The notes: generated by a model from the sequence alone, not told the origin. Shown: positions 1-10,151, counted from the first letter of the stretch. The stretch is 64,000 nt of DNA from Neisseriaceae bacterium JH1-16 (GCA_025989215.1 JAPDNP010000003.1:1-64000); one strand, 5' to 3'. Program-made: numbers and translations.

Positions 1-50
1 AAAGCATTCCGCCAGCGTTCAATCTGAGCCAGGATCAAACTCTTCAGTTC
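1..50 (-). rRNA. 16S rRNA, 5' end only (partial)
   Basis: The reverse complement of the first ~50 bases reads as the start of a bacterial 16S rRNA, with the conserved GAGTTTGATCCTGGCTCAG segment at about 24-42. Only the 5' end is in the window; the rest lies to the left. The exact mature 5' nucleotide is uncertain by a few bases. Confidence 0.95.
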
Positions 51-166
51 AATCTTTCGCTAATTTCGTACTTGGCTGCAAGCTCAAAGAAACCATTCGA
101 TTTCCTTAATCTTGCGGCATGAGCACCCATTCAAACCAGGCACTCACACCTATCGGTTGTTCGTTC

Positions 167-178
167 TGTTAAAGAGCA
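167..178 (-). promoter_or_regulatory. rRNA leader boxA antitermination site
   Basis: The minus strand reads TGCTCTTTAACA, identical to the E. coli boxA consensus bound by NusB/S10. It lies between the rRNA promoter and the 16S 5' end, where rrn antitermination signals normally sit. Confidence 0.85.
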
Positions 179-227
179 GTTGTTGCTGACCGGCTTCGTT
201 TTGCTGTGTCAGCAGCAGAGGAGGCGA

Positions 228-256
228 ACTATACCGGCCCGACCCCATCGCGTCAA
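228..256 (-). promoter_or_regulatory. rRNA operon promoter
   Basis: On the minus strand there is a -35 TTGACG (251-256), a 17-bp spacer and a -10 TATAGT (228-233), giving a start near 221. The region just upstream (about 260-285) is A/T-rich on this strand and could be an UP element. Confidence 0.8.
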
Positions 257-461
257 CACCTAGTGGCGAAGAAAATACCGAAAACCGACCTCCACCACCC
301 CAACCTGCCGCCAAGTCGCTGATCGGCCAGGAATTATCTGTTTGAACTGTTTTAACAGCAGCTCAACAAACCCTCGAAAACCCTGCTGTGACAACCTTCT
401 CGGCCACGAAACCGCCCTCGATAACAATCGTGAAACCGGCACGACTACCCCGAAAAGCCAA
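257..461. other. Non-coding spacer upstream of the rRNA promoter
   Basis: I see no gene here. Apart from the A/T-rich patch next to the -35 box, which may hold UP or Fis sites, nothing is recognisable. Confidence 0.5.
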
Positions 462-494
462 AAAGCTTGGCCGAACTACCGTTCGGCCAAGCTT
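462..494 (-). terminator. Terminator built from an inverted pair of the 9-mer repeat
   Basis: AAGCTTGGCCGAAC (463-476) and GTTCGGCCAAGCTT (481-494) form a perfect 14-bp stem with a 4-nt loop. On the minus strand a T run follows. It lies 30 nt after the EamA gene stop. Each arm contains the overrepresented core TTGGCCGAA. Confidence 0.85.
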
Positions 495-523
495 TGATGA
501 CATATATAGGGCGTAGCGGCCGA

Positions 524-1420
524 TCAGGCGATTACCGCGCGGCGACGCAACGGCTGTTTCAGCTTCTGCGCCAGTACCACGCCGAATAAGGTAATGCCGC
601 CACCAATCAGATGGTAGGGATGCAGCTCCTCGCCGAGGAACAACATGGCGATCGCAACGGTGAATACCGGCAGCAGGTTCATCAGCGTGGTGGTACGGCT
701 CGGCCCCAGCTGACCGACACCATGCATCCACAGGAATGGGGCAATCACCGAAGCGGGAATGCCGGCGAACAACACCAGCGGCAGGCCGGCAGCGGTAATC
801 GGCGGTGCCGACTGCAGCAGGTAATAAACGAACAGCACCAGATTGGCGCACCAGATCTGCACGAACAGCGAGTGCCAGTTGTTGAGAGGGATGGCCCAGC
901 GCTTGAGCAATACTCCATAGGCGGCATAAGACAGGCAAGCGAGCAGCATCAGGCCGTCACCGGTGGTGACGCCATGCGCCAACAGTGCTGCCGGATTGCC
1001 ATGACTCAACAGATAGCCTAGTCCGACCAAGGACAGCACGCCCCCCGCGACACCGCCGACCGTCGGCGCCTCGCCGAGCAGCACCACACTCAGTCCGACG
1101 GCCAGCAGCGGCATCAGCGAAGCGAGAATGCCCATATTGGTCGCGGTGGTGGTTTCGGCCGCGATATAGGCCAGACACTGGTACATCACCATGCCGAGCA
1201 GCCCGAGCACGAACAACTTGGGCAGATAGGGGCGGATCTCACGACGCTGGCGCCAGACCGGCCCGAGCAGCACCGTCGCCATCAGCAGGCCGGCGAGCAA
1301 CCAGCGATAGAAGGAAATGGCCGAGGGGGCGATGACGCCTGCGGCCAGCTTGCTGACCACGGCATTGGCCGACCAGATCAGCACCGCGGTCAGCGGTAGT
1401 CCATAGTGTTTTAGATTCAT
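524..1420 (-). CDS. EamA/RhaT-family transporter (DMT superfamily)
   Basis: A 298-residue polytopic membrane protein with two tandem EamA-like halves (about ten hydrophobic segments) and the typical N-terminal pattern LIWSANAVVSKLA. Members export amino acids or other metabolites; the substrate cannot be read from sequence. The ATG at 1420 has a GGAG ribosome site. Longer frames reaching 1540 start at GTG and would overlap the divergent regulator's start. It is divergent from an AraC regulator that may control it, an inference from position. A strong hairpin ends the unit. Confidence 0.85.
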   Translation of the reverse strand: MNLKHYGLPLTAVLIWSANAVVSKLAAGVIAPSAISFYRWLLAGLLMATVLLGPVWRQRREIRPYLPKLFVLGLLGMVMYQCLAYIAAETTTATNMGILASLMPLLAVGLSVVLLGEAPTVGGVAGGVLSLVGLGYLLSHGNPAALLAHGVTTGDGLMLLACLSYAAYGVLLKRWAIPLNNWHSLFVQIWCANLVLFVYYLLQSAPPITAAGLPLVLFAGIPASVIAPFLWMHGVGQLGPSRTTTLMNLLPVFTVAIAMLFLGEELHPYHLIGGGITLFGVVLAQKLKQPLRRRAVIA

Positions 1421-1483
1421 TCCGGCTCCGGGGGACGAGCGATAAGTTGATGCCCTCATTCTCGCACCGTCGCATTGGATGGA

Positions 1484-1489
1484 TATAAT
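1484..1489 (+). promoter_or_regulatory. Putative -10 box of the AraC-family gene
   Basis: A perfect TATAAT lies 33 bp before the ATG at 1522, in the 101-bp divergent spacer. No good -35 hexamer is visible at 16-18 bp, as would suit an activator-dependent promoter. Confidence 0.4.
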
Positions 1490-1521
1490 GAGAACCAGAC
1501 ATTCCATGCACTGATCCAGAC

Positions 1522-2313
1522 ATGTCCGCCAATGCCCCACTCAGCCCGCCGACCTTCACCGAATTGCCCTACCCGGTGTACTTCCGCATCGACGACTTCG
1601 CTGCCAATTCGCACTTCATCAGCCACAGCCACCCCTGGGGGCAGCTGAACTACTCGGCAGCCGGGGTGATGGAGCTGAATATAGACGGGCAGCGCTTCCT
1701 GTCGCCGCCACAATACGCGGTGTGGATCCCGCCCGACCTGCCGCACGATGCGCGCATCCATCAGAACGTGATCTACCACTCGGCCTATATCGATGCGCCG
1801 CTGTGCGCCACGCTGCCGGACAAGCCGTGCTCGCTGATGCTCAGCCCGATCCTGAAGGCGATTCTGGCCGATTTCGCCGAACGCCAGGTAGCCATCCCCA
1901 ACAGCCCGGCCGACCGGCGCCTGGCCGAGGTGCTGGTCGACCAGCTGATGATGGCGCGCTGTACCCGCAACTATCTGCCGGCCAGCGACGATCCGGTGCT
2001 GAGTGAGCTGCTGACCCAGTTGCAGCGCGAGCCTGGCGGTAATCGCTCGCTGGCGGACTGGGCCCGCCAACTGCACGTAACCGAGCGCACGCTGGCGCGC
2101 CGTTGCCAGCGCGATCTGGGCATGAGCTTCGGCGAGTGGCGACAACGGCAGCGCTTCCTTGCTGCCCTGCCCTTATTGGAGGCGGGACAATCGGTGCAGA
2201 CGGTGGCACTGGAGCTGGGCTACAGCACCTCGTCGGCTTTCATCGCCATGTTTCAGCGCCAATGCGGCACCACGCCGGACCAATACCGCCGGCAGCAGGG
2301 CAACCCAGCCTAG
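1522..2313 (+). CDS. AraC-family transcriptional regulator with cupin N-terminal domain
   Basis: A 263-residue protein. Residues ~1-130 look like the AraC ligand-binding cupin (HSHPWGQLNY, WIPPDLPHDA). Residues ~165-260 carry the two AraC helix-turn-helix motifs (SLADWARQLHVTERTLARRC and VALELGYSTSSAFIAMFQR). It is divergent from the EamA exporter, an arrangement common for regulators of efflux transporters. The effector is unknown. It ends just before a hairpin made of two copies of the 10-mer repeat. Confidence 0.88.
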   Translation: MSANAPLSPPTFTELPYPVYFRIDDFAANSHFISHSHPWGQLNYSAAGVMELNIDGQRFLSPPQYAVWIPPDLPHDARIHQNVIYHSAYIDAPLCATLPDKPCSLMLSPILKAILADFAERQVAIPNSPADRRLAEVLVDQLMMARCTRNYLPASDDPVLSELLTQLQREPGGNRSLADWARQLHVTERTLARRCQRDLGMSFGEWRQRQRFLAALPLLEAGQSVQTVALELGYSTSSAFIAMFQRQCGTTPDQYRRQQGNPA

Positions 2314-2347
2314 CCCCGCCATCCCGATACTTCCCTCTATATAGAGA

Positions 2348-2378
2348 GTTGGCCGAAGCGCAGAACGATTCGGCCAAC
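2348..2378 (+). terminator. Hairpin from an inverted pair of the 10-mer repeat
   Basis: GTTGGCCGAA (2348-2357) and TTCGGCCAAC (2369-2378) are perfect inverted copies separated by 11 nt and followed by CTTTC. It sits between the convergent AraC and DsbA-like genes and probably ends transcription from both sides. Confidence 0.7.
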
Positions 2379-2396
2379 CTTTCATTGCAGATGCCC

Positions 2397-3098
2397 TCAG
2401 CTTGGCAGGACGCAGCCATCCACTCCACACAACGGGCCATCAGCATCGATCGCTGCGGCCGGCAGTTGCTGCCGCAGCATGGCAAGCCATGCTGCAGACT
2501 TGCCCAGATAAGCGCCAAGCTCTAACCGTTCGAAGCGGCCATCCCGCTCCAGCGCCAGTGTCGGAAATCCCTGGCCACCGACTTGTGCCAACAGCTCGCG
2601 GCTGGCGGCAATATGCTGCGGCAAGCCATCCCGACTGATGTCGGCCAATGCTGCGACGAAGGCTTCCGGCTCGAGCCCCAGTTCTCCGGCCAGCTCGATC
2701 AACACCGCCGGCTCGGCAATGCGCCGCCCTTCAACATAGTGCGCACGCTGCAGGCGCTCCAGCAGTGCCAAGCCCAGCCCCGCCAGCGCCTCGGCTGCCA
2801 GCACTGCGGTGATCGGCGGCGCCGAGTCGAATACCGCCTCCGGATCGCGCAGCAGCCCATCGAAGTACGCATCGCCGAACGGCTGACCGGTCAGCGTGGC
2901 GATACGCTGGTCGTGCGGCATCACGTAGCGGCGCAGCGCGTCGGTGACCGGCTGCCGATTCGCGCCGGTCATCATGCCACCGCCGTGCAGCGCGATGCGC
3001 AAACCCGGCAGGTCCACAGCGGCGTGCAGCAGTGGCGCGGCGGCGTAACACCAACCACAGAAGGGATCGTAGATATAGTGCAAGGTAGCGGTCTGCAT
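2397..3098 (-). CDS. DsbA-family (FrnE-like) thiol oxidoreductase
   Basis: A 233-residue thioredoxin-fold protein with the active-site motif C-G-W-C at residues 14-17 right after the first strand (YIYDPFCGWC) and an inserted helical domain, as in FrnE/2-hydroxychromene-2-carboxylate isomerase-like DsbA proteins. There is no signal peptide, so it is probably cytoplasmic and acts on disulfides or glutathione-linked substrates. The ATG at 3098 has a GAGG ribosome site; an upstream start adds only six residues. It is divergent from a LysR regulator. Confidence 0.85.
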   Translation of the reverse strand: MQTATLHYIYDPFCGWCYAAAPLLHAAVDLPGLRIALHGGGMMTGANRQPVTDALRRYVMPHDQRIATLTGQPFGDAYFDGLLRDPEAVFDSAPPITAVLAAEALAGLGLALLERLQRAHYVEGRRIAEPAVLIELAGELGLEPEAFVAALADISRDGLPQHIAASRELLAQVGGQGFPTLALERDGRFERLELGAYLGKSAAWLAMLRQQLPAAAIDADGPLCGVDGCVLPS

Positions 3099-3225
3099 GG
3101 TCGGGCCTCGTAGCATTCAGGGACGGCGGGATCTTCCACCGTGATGATGGAGCCAGTCTAGCAACTGGCCGCCGCGCGAAAAACCGCGTACAACGCGTTT
3201 GTTTGTTGCACGAATTGAGCGAATC

Positions 3226-4125
3226 ATGGACCGACTCACCGCCATGCGGGTCTTCGTCACCGTCGTCGAACGCGGCAGCCAAAGCGCCGCCGCCGAGCAG
3301 CTCGATATGTCGCGCGCGATGGTGTCGCGCTATCTGGGCGAATTGGAAGACTGGTTAGGCGCACGGCTATTGCATCGCACCACCCGACGACTGAGCCTGA
3401 CCGGCGCCGGCGACGAGGCATTACCGCGCTGCCGACAGATGCTGGAGTTGGCCGAAGACACCTTGGCGGCCAGCCGTGCGCCGCACGAGACCCCGCAGGG
3501 GCTGCTGCGCGTGACGGTGTCGACCGGCTTCGGCCAAGTCGTGCTGGCACCGGCGCTGGCGGACTACATTACCCGTTATCCGAAGACCGCGGTCGACCTG
3601 CTGCTGCTCGACCGCGCGGTGAACCTGGTGGAGGAACGCATCGACCTGGCGGTACGGATCAGCAACGACCTCGACCCCAACCTGATCGCGCGCAAGCTGT
3701 CGGTGTGTCGCTCGGTGGTGTGTGCGGCGCCCAGTTATCTGGCGCGCGCCGGCACACCGCAACGCGTCGAGGACTTGGCGCTGCACAATTGCCTGACCTA
3801 TAGCTATTTCGGCAAGAGCCTGTGGCGCTTCGAACGCGGCGGCGAGCCGTTGTCGGTGCCGGTCGGCGGCAGTCTTTCGGCCAACGAATCGACCGTCCTG
3901 CTGCAGGCGGCGCTGGCCGGGGCCGGCATCTCCCTGCAACCGACCTATGCGGCATTACCGCTGATCCATGCCGGCCAACTGGTCGCGCTGCTGCCCGACT
4001 ATCACCCGGACACGCTGGGCATCTACGGTGTGTACGCCTCGCGCCGGCAACTGTCGCCCACCCTGAAAAGCCTGCTGGACTTCCTGGCCGAGCGCTTCGG
4101 TGCCGAGCCGTACTGGGATCGCTGA
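3226..4125 (+). CDS. LysR-family transcriptional regulator
   Basis: A 299-residue protein. The N-terminal winged helix-turn-helix (residues ~1-60: MDRLTAMRVFVTVVERGSQS, then RAMVSRYLGELEDWLGARLL) is typical of the large LysR subgroup with MDR..AMRVFV starts. The C-terminal ~200 residues form the periplasmic-binding-like effector domain. The ATG at 3226 is chosen because the family starts there; a start 27 bp upstream is possible. The divergent DsbA-like gene is a likely target by position. The coding sequence holds three copies of the 9/10-mer repeat (3447, 3530, 3876). Confidence 0.88.
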   Translation: MDRLTAMRVFVTVVERGSQSAAAEQLDMSRAMVSRYLGELEDWLGARLLHRTTRRLSLTGAGDEALPRCRQMLELAEDTLAASRAPHETPQGLLRVTVSTGFGQVVLAPALADYITRYPKTAVDLLLLDRAVNLVEERIDLAVRISNDLDPNLIARKLSVCRSVVCAAPSYLARAGTPQRVEDLALHNCLTYSYFGKSLWRFERGGEPLSVPVGGSLSANESTVLLQAALAGAGISLQPTYAALPLIHAGQLVALLPDYHPDTLGIYGVYASRRQLSPTLKSLLDFLAERFGAEPYWDR

Positions 4126-4193
4126 GCGCCACACGCCAAGCGAGGCTTTGCCACGCACACCTCTATCCCAAGTTCGAAGCCTGACGACCTGGA

Positions 4194-4234
4194 CTACCGC
4201 AATGGATTCGCAGGGTGAAAACACCTTGCGGTAG
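4194..4234. repeat. Inverted repeat in the LysR/TSUP intergenic region
   Basis: CTACCGCAA (4194-4202) and TTGCGGTAG (4226-4234) are a perfect 9-bp inverted repeat with a 23-nt loop. There is no T run and no gene assignment. Confidence 0.4.
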
Positions 4235-4285
4235 ATATCGGCGACAAGAAAGCACCACAGGCGATAGGCGAAGCCAACATCCAAA

Positions 4286-4320
4286 AGAAAAGACCCGCGT
4301 CACAGACACGGGTCTTTTCT
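4286..4320. terminator. Bidirectional terminator
   Basis: AGAAAAGACCCG (4286-4297) and CGGGTCTTTTCT (4309-4320) form a 12-bp stem with a T-rich 3' arm on either strand. It lies between the convergent LysR gene and the TauE-type permease gene. Confidence 0.85.
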
Positions 4321-4363
4321 AAACAACCGAGCCACCACCCAAGGCGGACGGCGCGCCGATTTC

Positions 4364-5131
4364 TCACGCCACCAGTTTGGCGCCGATCACCACCAGCATC
4401 AGCGCCAAGGCCGGGCGCAGCACACCTTCGGCCATCTTGTGGGTCAACTTGCTGCCCAGCCAGATGCCCGGCAAGGAACCCATCAACAGATTGACCAACA
4501 GCGGCACATCGAGATTACCGAGACTGGCGTGACCGAGGCCGGCGACCAGCGTCAGCGGCACCGCATGGGCGATTTCGGTCCCGACCAGACGGGTGGTCGG
4601 CAGCGCCGGCAGCAACAGGAACAGCGCCAAGGTGCCGAGCGCGCCGGCTCCGATCGAGCTGAGCGTCACCAGCGTCCCCAACATGACGCCGGTCAGCACG
4701 ATCAGCGGACGCAGGGTCTCGAAGGAGGCATTCTGGAAACGCGTCGGCACCCGCTTGAGCAACCAAGGCTTGAACAGGATCGCCACCGAGGTCAGGATCA
4801 GCGCCACGCCGAGCATAGTCTTGATCAGCGAGTCCTGCTGGTGCGAGGCCAGATGGGCATTCGACAGGAAGAACAGCGTCACCAGCGACGCCGGCACGCT
4901 GCCCGCGGTCAGCCAGCCGACCAGCCGCCAGTCGATATGGCGCTGCCGATGGTGCACCAGCACGCCGCCGGCCTTGGTCACCGCCGCGTACAGCAGGTCG
5001 GTACCTACCGCCGTCGCCGGATTGATGCCAAACCACAGCAGGATCGGTGTCATCAGCGAACCACCGCCGACCCCTGTCAGGCCGACGATGAATCCCACCA
5101 CCAGCCCCGCCACCACATAACCCAGTTCCAT
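4364..5131 (-). CDS. TSUP/TauE-SafE family membrane permease (DUF81)
   Basis: A ~255-residue membrane protein with about eight hydrophobic segments and the conserved GLTGVGGGSLMTPIL glycine motif of the TauE/SafE (TSUP) family, which exports sulfite, sulfonates or related organosulfur anions. The substrate is not determinable here. I chose the ATG at 5131; a GTG six codons upstream is the alternative but has its purine-rich stretch too close. Monocistronic, with a terminator 44 nt downstream. Confidence 0.85.
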   Translation of the reverse strand: MELGYVVAGLVVGFIVGLTGVGGGSLMTPILLWFGINPATAVGTDLLYAAVTKAGGVLVHHRQRHIDWRLVGWLTAGSVPASLVTLFFLSNAHLASHQQDSLIKTMLGVALILTSVAILFKPWLLKRVPTRFQNASFETLRPLIVLTGVMLGTLVTLSSIGAGALGTLALFLLLPALPTTRLVGTEIAHAVPLTLVAGLGHASLGNLDVPLLVNLLMGSLPGIWLGSKLTHKMAEGVLRPALALMLVVIGAKLVA

Positions 5132-5335
5132 TTGCGCCACTTTCGACACTTCTCAATGGCGTCGATGCTAACCCAGCACCATATAACCGGGTTATACCGA
5201 TTCCTTAATACGAAAGTCGAAACAAGTCTATTCCAGACAGGACGGGGGCTGCCGCCCAGCCTACGCCGTCGAACGATCAACGGAATCTTCGTCGCCCAAT
5301 GCTACAACGCTTCAAGTTGGCCGAACGACGGGCAT

Positions 5336-5368
5336 AAAAAAACCGCACAGGACGAATCCTGCGCGGTT
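5336..5368 (-). terminator. Terminator of the tRNA-Ile gene
   Basis: Two 12-nt arms (5341-5352 and 5357-5368) pair with one G-U wobble when read on the minus strand. A run of seven T follows on that strand (A run 5336-5342). It lies 9 nt past the tRNA CCA end. Confidence 0.85.
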
Positions 5369-5377
5369 TCATATGTT

Positions 5378-5704
5378 TGGTGGGCCCCCCGGGAGTCGAA
5401 CCCGGCACCAACGGATTATGCTTACCAGCTACGGCTTTCGCCGCCCCTTTCGGGTTTGTGGTCTGGACTGTCTCTTGTCTTTACGACCTGCCCGTACAGT
5501 CTCTACACGTTCTCTCGCAAGTGAGAGCTTCGCTCGGGATTACCACGGCCATGCCAGAGGCTTCCCCGACTTTGAGCAGTTCTACCCGGGGGCAGAGTCA
5601 ACTTACCCCAGGGCAACCCATACGACGCGATTCCGTACCCTTGCGAGCCGTAGGAACCGCTTCTGTTAAGTCCGCTGCTCTAACCAAGCATGAGCTAGAG
5701 GCCC
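5378..5704 (-). tRNA. tRNA-Ile(CAU), interrupted by a group I intron
   Basis: The two exons (5669-5704, 36 nt; 5378-5420, 43 nt with encoded CCA) join into a complete cloverleaf: acceptor GGGCCTC/GGGGCCC, D arm GCTC..GAGC, anticodon stem GCGGA/TCCGT, loop CTCATAA and T arm CCGGG/CCCGG. The anticodon is CAU. Acceptor pairs C4-G69 and C5-G68 are those I recall as TilS (lysidine synthetase) determinants in tRNA-Ile2, so I call it the AUA-decoding isoleucine tRNA, not elongator Met. There is no long variable arm, which excludes Leu. Without splicing the gene cannot give a functional tRNA. Confidence 0.88.
5421..5668 (-). ncRNA. Group I intron in the tRNA anticodon loop
   Basis: A 248-nt insertion follows U33 and ends in G before C34. 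Hallmarks seen: the 5' exon end GGACU can pair with intron GGUUC, giving the U-G pair at the 5' splice site (P1); a six-pair P7 between GACTGT and ACAGTC (plus-strand 5466-5471 and 5496-5501); and a CGGC-GAAA-GCCG tetraloop hairpin near the 3' end (plus-strand 5432-5443). The segments GTGTAGAGACT and AGTCCAG resemble the Azoarcus tRNA-Ile intron as I remember it (IC3 class). There is no open reading frame, so no homing endonuclease. Confidence 0.88.
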
Positions 5705-5715
5705 GAAGAGCAGCG

Positions 5716-5745
5716 ATTCTACCGACTGTATGCCGGCTAGGTCAA
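5716..5745 (-). promoter_or_regulatory. Promoter of the tRNA-Ile gene
   Basis: Minus strand: -35 TTGACC (5740-5745), an 18-bp spacer and -10 TAGAAT (5716-5721), about 12 nt before the tRNA 5' end. Confidence 0.7.
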
Positions 5746-5766
5746 AGCCTCCCGGCAAAAACAACA

Positions 5767-5788
5767 GAGCCCTAGCGAACTAGGGCTC
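5767..5788 (-). terminator. rpoD terminator
   Basis: GAGCCCTAG and CTAGGGCTC form a 9-bp stem with a 4-nt loop, followed on the minus strand by a T-rich stretch. It lies 28 nt after the rpoD stop and closes the macromolecular synthesis operon. Confidence 0.85.
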
Positions 5789-5815
5789 CGATACGGGCTC
5801 GAGAGGCAGGCAGAC

Positions 5816-7750
<1,935 letters not shown>

Positions 7751-7836
7751 TTGGTTTCCTGCTCAAAAATAAAGCCGAAAAAACACTTGATTATATCACA
7801 ACACGTCAAGCACTGTTTGGTGCGCCGGGGCAGCCG

Positions 7837-9600
7837 CTACTTGGGCAACAGCAGCTCCAGCAATAAGCGTTTCTCTTGAGCACTTAGACCTTCACTACGG
7901 TCCTTTTGTTTTAGACGCTCAAGCTGTGAGTTCCGCAGAATCTTGAGCAGCTTGTCGTTGCCCTCTTGAAACTGCGTACGCGCCTCATCACTGGGCGCAT
8001 CAAACTCGGCCGGGTCTTCCATTGCCTGTTGCAGCACACTGTCCACCAGCCCCTCATAGGGGGTTCCGCGTACGCTCTCAATGAGCTGTGCGGTCGATAG
8101 CGGTTCGACGTGTTGCTCAACGGTTTCGGCCAACATGGCAAGACAGGCCAGTTCGTCCGACAGCACCATGCTGTCCGGAATCTGTACATCGCGCGACCAG
8201 GCCGGGTTCATCAGCAACCACTTGATCTGTTTGCGCGCGATCGGGGTATTGATCTGCCGGTTCGATTCGGCCGGCAGCCGGTATTCGCGTTTGCCGCCGC
8301 GCGGCGCAGGCTTGGCCTGGCCGGTCAGCTGCTCGAAGTCGTCGACACTGACGCCGGCGAGCTCCGCCAAGCGCTGGCGGATCATGAAGCCGAGCGCCGG
8401 CGCGGCGATCTGCGCCAGCAACGGCGTCGCCTGACGAATCAGGTCGGCACGCCCCTCCGGGGTATTCATATCGACCCGCCGGGTCAGTTCGCGCACGAAG
8501 TACGCCGACAGCGGCAGGCTTTCTTCCACTAACTGTTTTTCGAACGCCTCGGCACCGAATTCGCGCACATAGCTGTCCGGATCATGCTCGGTCGGCAGGA
8601 ACAGGAAGTGCAGCGCCTTGCCGTCCACCAGCATCGGCAGTGCGTTCTCCAGCGCCCGCCAGGCGGCCTTCTGCCCGGCGGCATCGCCGTCAAAGCAGAA
8701 ATACACCGCATCGGCGTGGCGCAGCAGCTTCTTCACATGCTCGGCCGTGGTCGCGGTGCCGAGCGCGGCCACCGCGTAGCCGACGCCGAACTGCGCCAGC
8801 GCCACTACGTCCATATAGCCTTCAACCACCAGCACCCGGTTCTTGTCGCGGATCGCCTGGCGTGCCTCGTACAGGCCGTACAGCTCGCGACCCTTCTCGA
8901 ACAGCGGCGTTTCCGGCGAGTTCAGATACTTCGGCTCGCCCTTTCCCAGCACCCGGCCGCCGAAACCGACGATCGCACCGCGCTGGTTGCGGATCGGGAA
9001 CATCACCCGGCCGCGGAAGCGGTCGTAGCGCTTGCCTTCGTCGCCGGCGATCACCAGACCCGCCTCCACCAGCTTCTCGTCCTGGTAGTCGCGAAACACC
9101 GCCGCCAGCGGCTGCCATTCGTCCGGCACATAGCCGAGGCCGAAATGCGCGGCCACATCGCCGGTCAGCCCGCGGCCCTTGAAGTAGGCGACCGCCTGCG
9201 GCGAGGATTTCAATTGCTGCTTGTAATACTTTGCCGCCAGTACCAGCGACTCCTCGAGCGACATCTGCCGCTCGCGCGCCGCTCGGGCCGCCTCCGGGTT
9301 GGCCGAACGCACTTCCGGCACCGGCATGCCGATGCCTTCGGCCAGCAGCTTCACCGCATCGATGAAGCCGAGGCCCTGGTACTCCATCACGAAGCCGATC
9401 GCCGAACCGTGCGCACCGCAACCGAAGCAGTGATAAAACTGCTTGGACGGACTCACAGTAAATGAGGGCGATTTTTCCTTGTGGAAGGGGCAGCAGGCGA
9501 GGTAATTCTGGCCGCCCTTCTTGAGCGGCACATAGCGGTCGATCACGTCGACGATGTCGACGCGTGACAGCAACTGATCAATGAAATCCTGCGGGATCAT
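7837..9600 (-). CDS. dnaG: DNA primase
   Basis: A 587-residue primase that makes RNA primers at the replication fork. Visible are the N-terminal CHC2 zinc ribbon (CPFHKEKSPSF, then HCFGCGAHG), the TOPRIM catalytic core around VLVVEGYMDVVALAQFGV with FCFDGDAAG, and a C-terminal DnaB-interaction region. The length is normal. It starts 13 nt after yqeY, so the two are probably co-transcribed. Two copies of the 10-mer repeat lie inside (8125, 9298). Confidence 0.98.
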   Translation of the reverse strand: MIPQDFIDQLLSRVDIVDVIDRYVPLKKGGQNYLACCPFHKEKSPSFTVSPSKQFYHCFGCGAHGSAIGFVMEYQGLGFIDAVKLLAEGIGMPVPEVRSANPEAARAARERQMSLEESLVLAAKYYKQQLKSSPQAVAYFKGRGLTGDVAAHFGLGYVPDEWQPLAAVFRDYQDEKLVEAGLVIAGDEGKRYDRFRGRVMFPIRNQRGAIVGFGGRVLGKGEPKYLNSPETPLFEKGRELYGLYEARQAIRDKNRVLVVEGYMDVVALAQFGVGYAVAALGTATTAEHVKKLLRHADAVYFCFDGDAAGQKAAWRALENALPMLVDGKALHFLFLPTEHDPDSYVREFGAEAFEKQLVEESLPLSAYFVRELTRRVDMNTPEGRADLIRQATPLLAQIAAPALGFMIRQRLAELAGVSVDDFEQLTGQAKPAPRGGKREYRLPAESNRQINTPIARKQIKWLLMNPAWSRDVQIPDSMVLSDELACLAMLAETVEQHVEPLSTAQLIESVRGTPYEGLVDSVLQQAMEDPAEFDAPSDEARTQFQEGNDKLLKILRNSQLERLKQKDRSEGLSAQEKRLLLELLLPK

Positions 9601-9613
9601 CCTCGGCGCGCGG

Positions 9614-10060
9614 TCAGGCGCTCAACCGCGCCTTGATCTTGGCGGACACGGCGCCCATGTCGGCGCGGCCGGCCAACTGCGGGCGCAACACGCCCATCAC
9701 CTTGCCCATGTCCTGCATGCCGGCGGCACCGGTCGCCTCCACCGCCTCTTCGATCAGCGCAGTGACCTCGTCGTCGGAGAGCGGCTGCGGCAGATACACG
9801 CTCAGCACGTCCATCTCGAAGCGCTCTTTGTCGGCCAGATCCTGGCGCTGAGCGGCTTCATACTGCTCGACCGAATCGCGACGCTGCTTGAGCATCTTGT
9901 CGATCACGGCGATGACGTTGGCGTCATCGAGCTCGATGCGCTCGTCGACTTCTTTCTGCTTGATCGCCGCCAGCAATAGACGGATTGCCGCCAGTTTGTC
10001 GGTTTCTTTGGCCTTCATGGCCGCTTTCATGTCGTCGCTAATGCGGATCTTCAGACTCAT
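9614..10060 (-). CDS. GatB/YqeY domain protein
   Basis: A 148-residue helical protein with the YqeY fold, related to the tail of the GatB amidotransferase subunit (KIRISDDMKAAMKAKE, LAAIRLLLAAIKQKEVDER). Its role is unproven; a link to tRNA amidation is suggested by homology. The ATG at 10060 has an AGAGAG ribosome site and the family's usual MSLK start; the frame extends upstream without support. It sits between rpsU and dnaG, a betaproteobacterial variant of the macromolecular synthesis operon. Confidence 0.92.
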   Translation of the reverse strand: MSLKIRISDDMKAAMKAKETDKLAAIRLLLAAIKQKEVDERIELDDANVIAVIDKMLKQRRDSVEQYEAAQRQDLADKERFEMDVLSVYLPQPLSDDEVTALIEEAVEATGAAGMQDMGKVMGVLRPQLAGRADMGAVSAKIKARLSA

Positions 10061-10130
10061 GATGCTCTCTGCTGGCGGGGTTCGGCCCGCGTTAGGCGGG
10101 CCGTAAAATTCGGTACGCACAAATGGCAAA

Positions 10131-10151
10131 ACCGCAGGCATGGCCTGCGGT
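10131..10151 (-). terminator. Attenuator/terminator between rpsU and yqeY
   Basis: ACCGCAGGC and GCCTGCGGT form a 9-bp stem with a 3-nt loop, followed by TTTTGCC on the minus strand, 26 nt after the rpsU stop. A second GC-rich inverted repeat lies at about 10083-10103. In E. coli a partial terminator after rpsU sets the high S21:primase ratio; this hairpin is well placed for the same role (inference). Confidence 0.8.

Noticed and set aside
5373-5775. Short open frames across the tRNA-Ile/intron locus
   Set aside because: The sequence is fully explained by tRNA exons and a group I intron. The frames lack ribosome sites and motifs, so no intron-encoded endonuclease is claimed.
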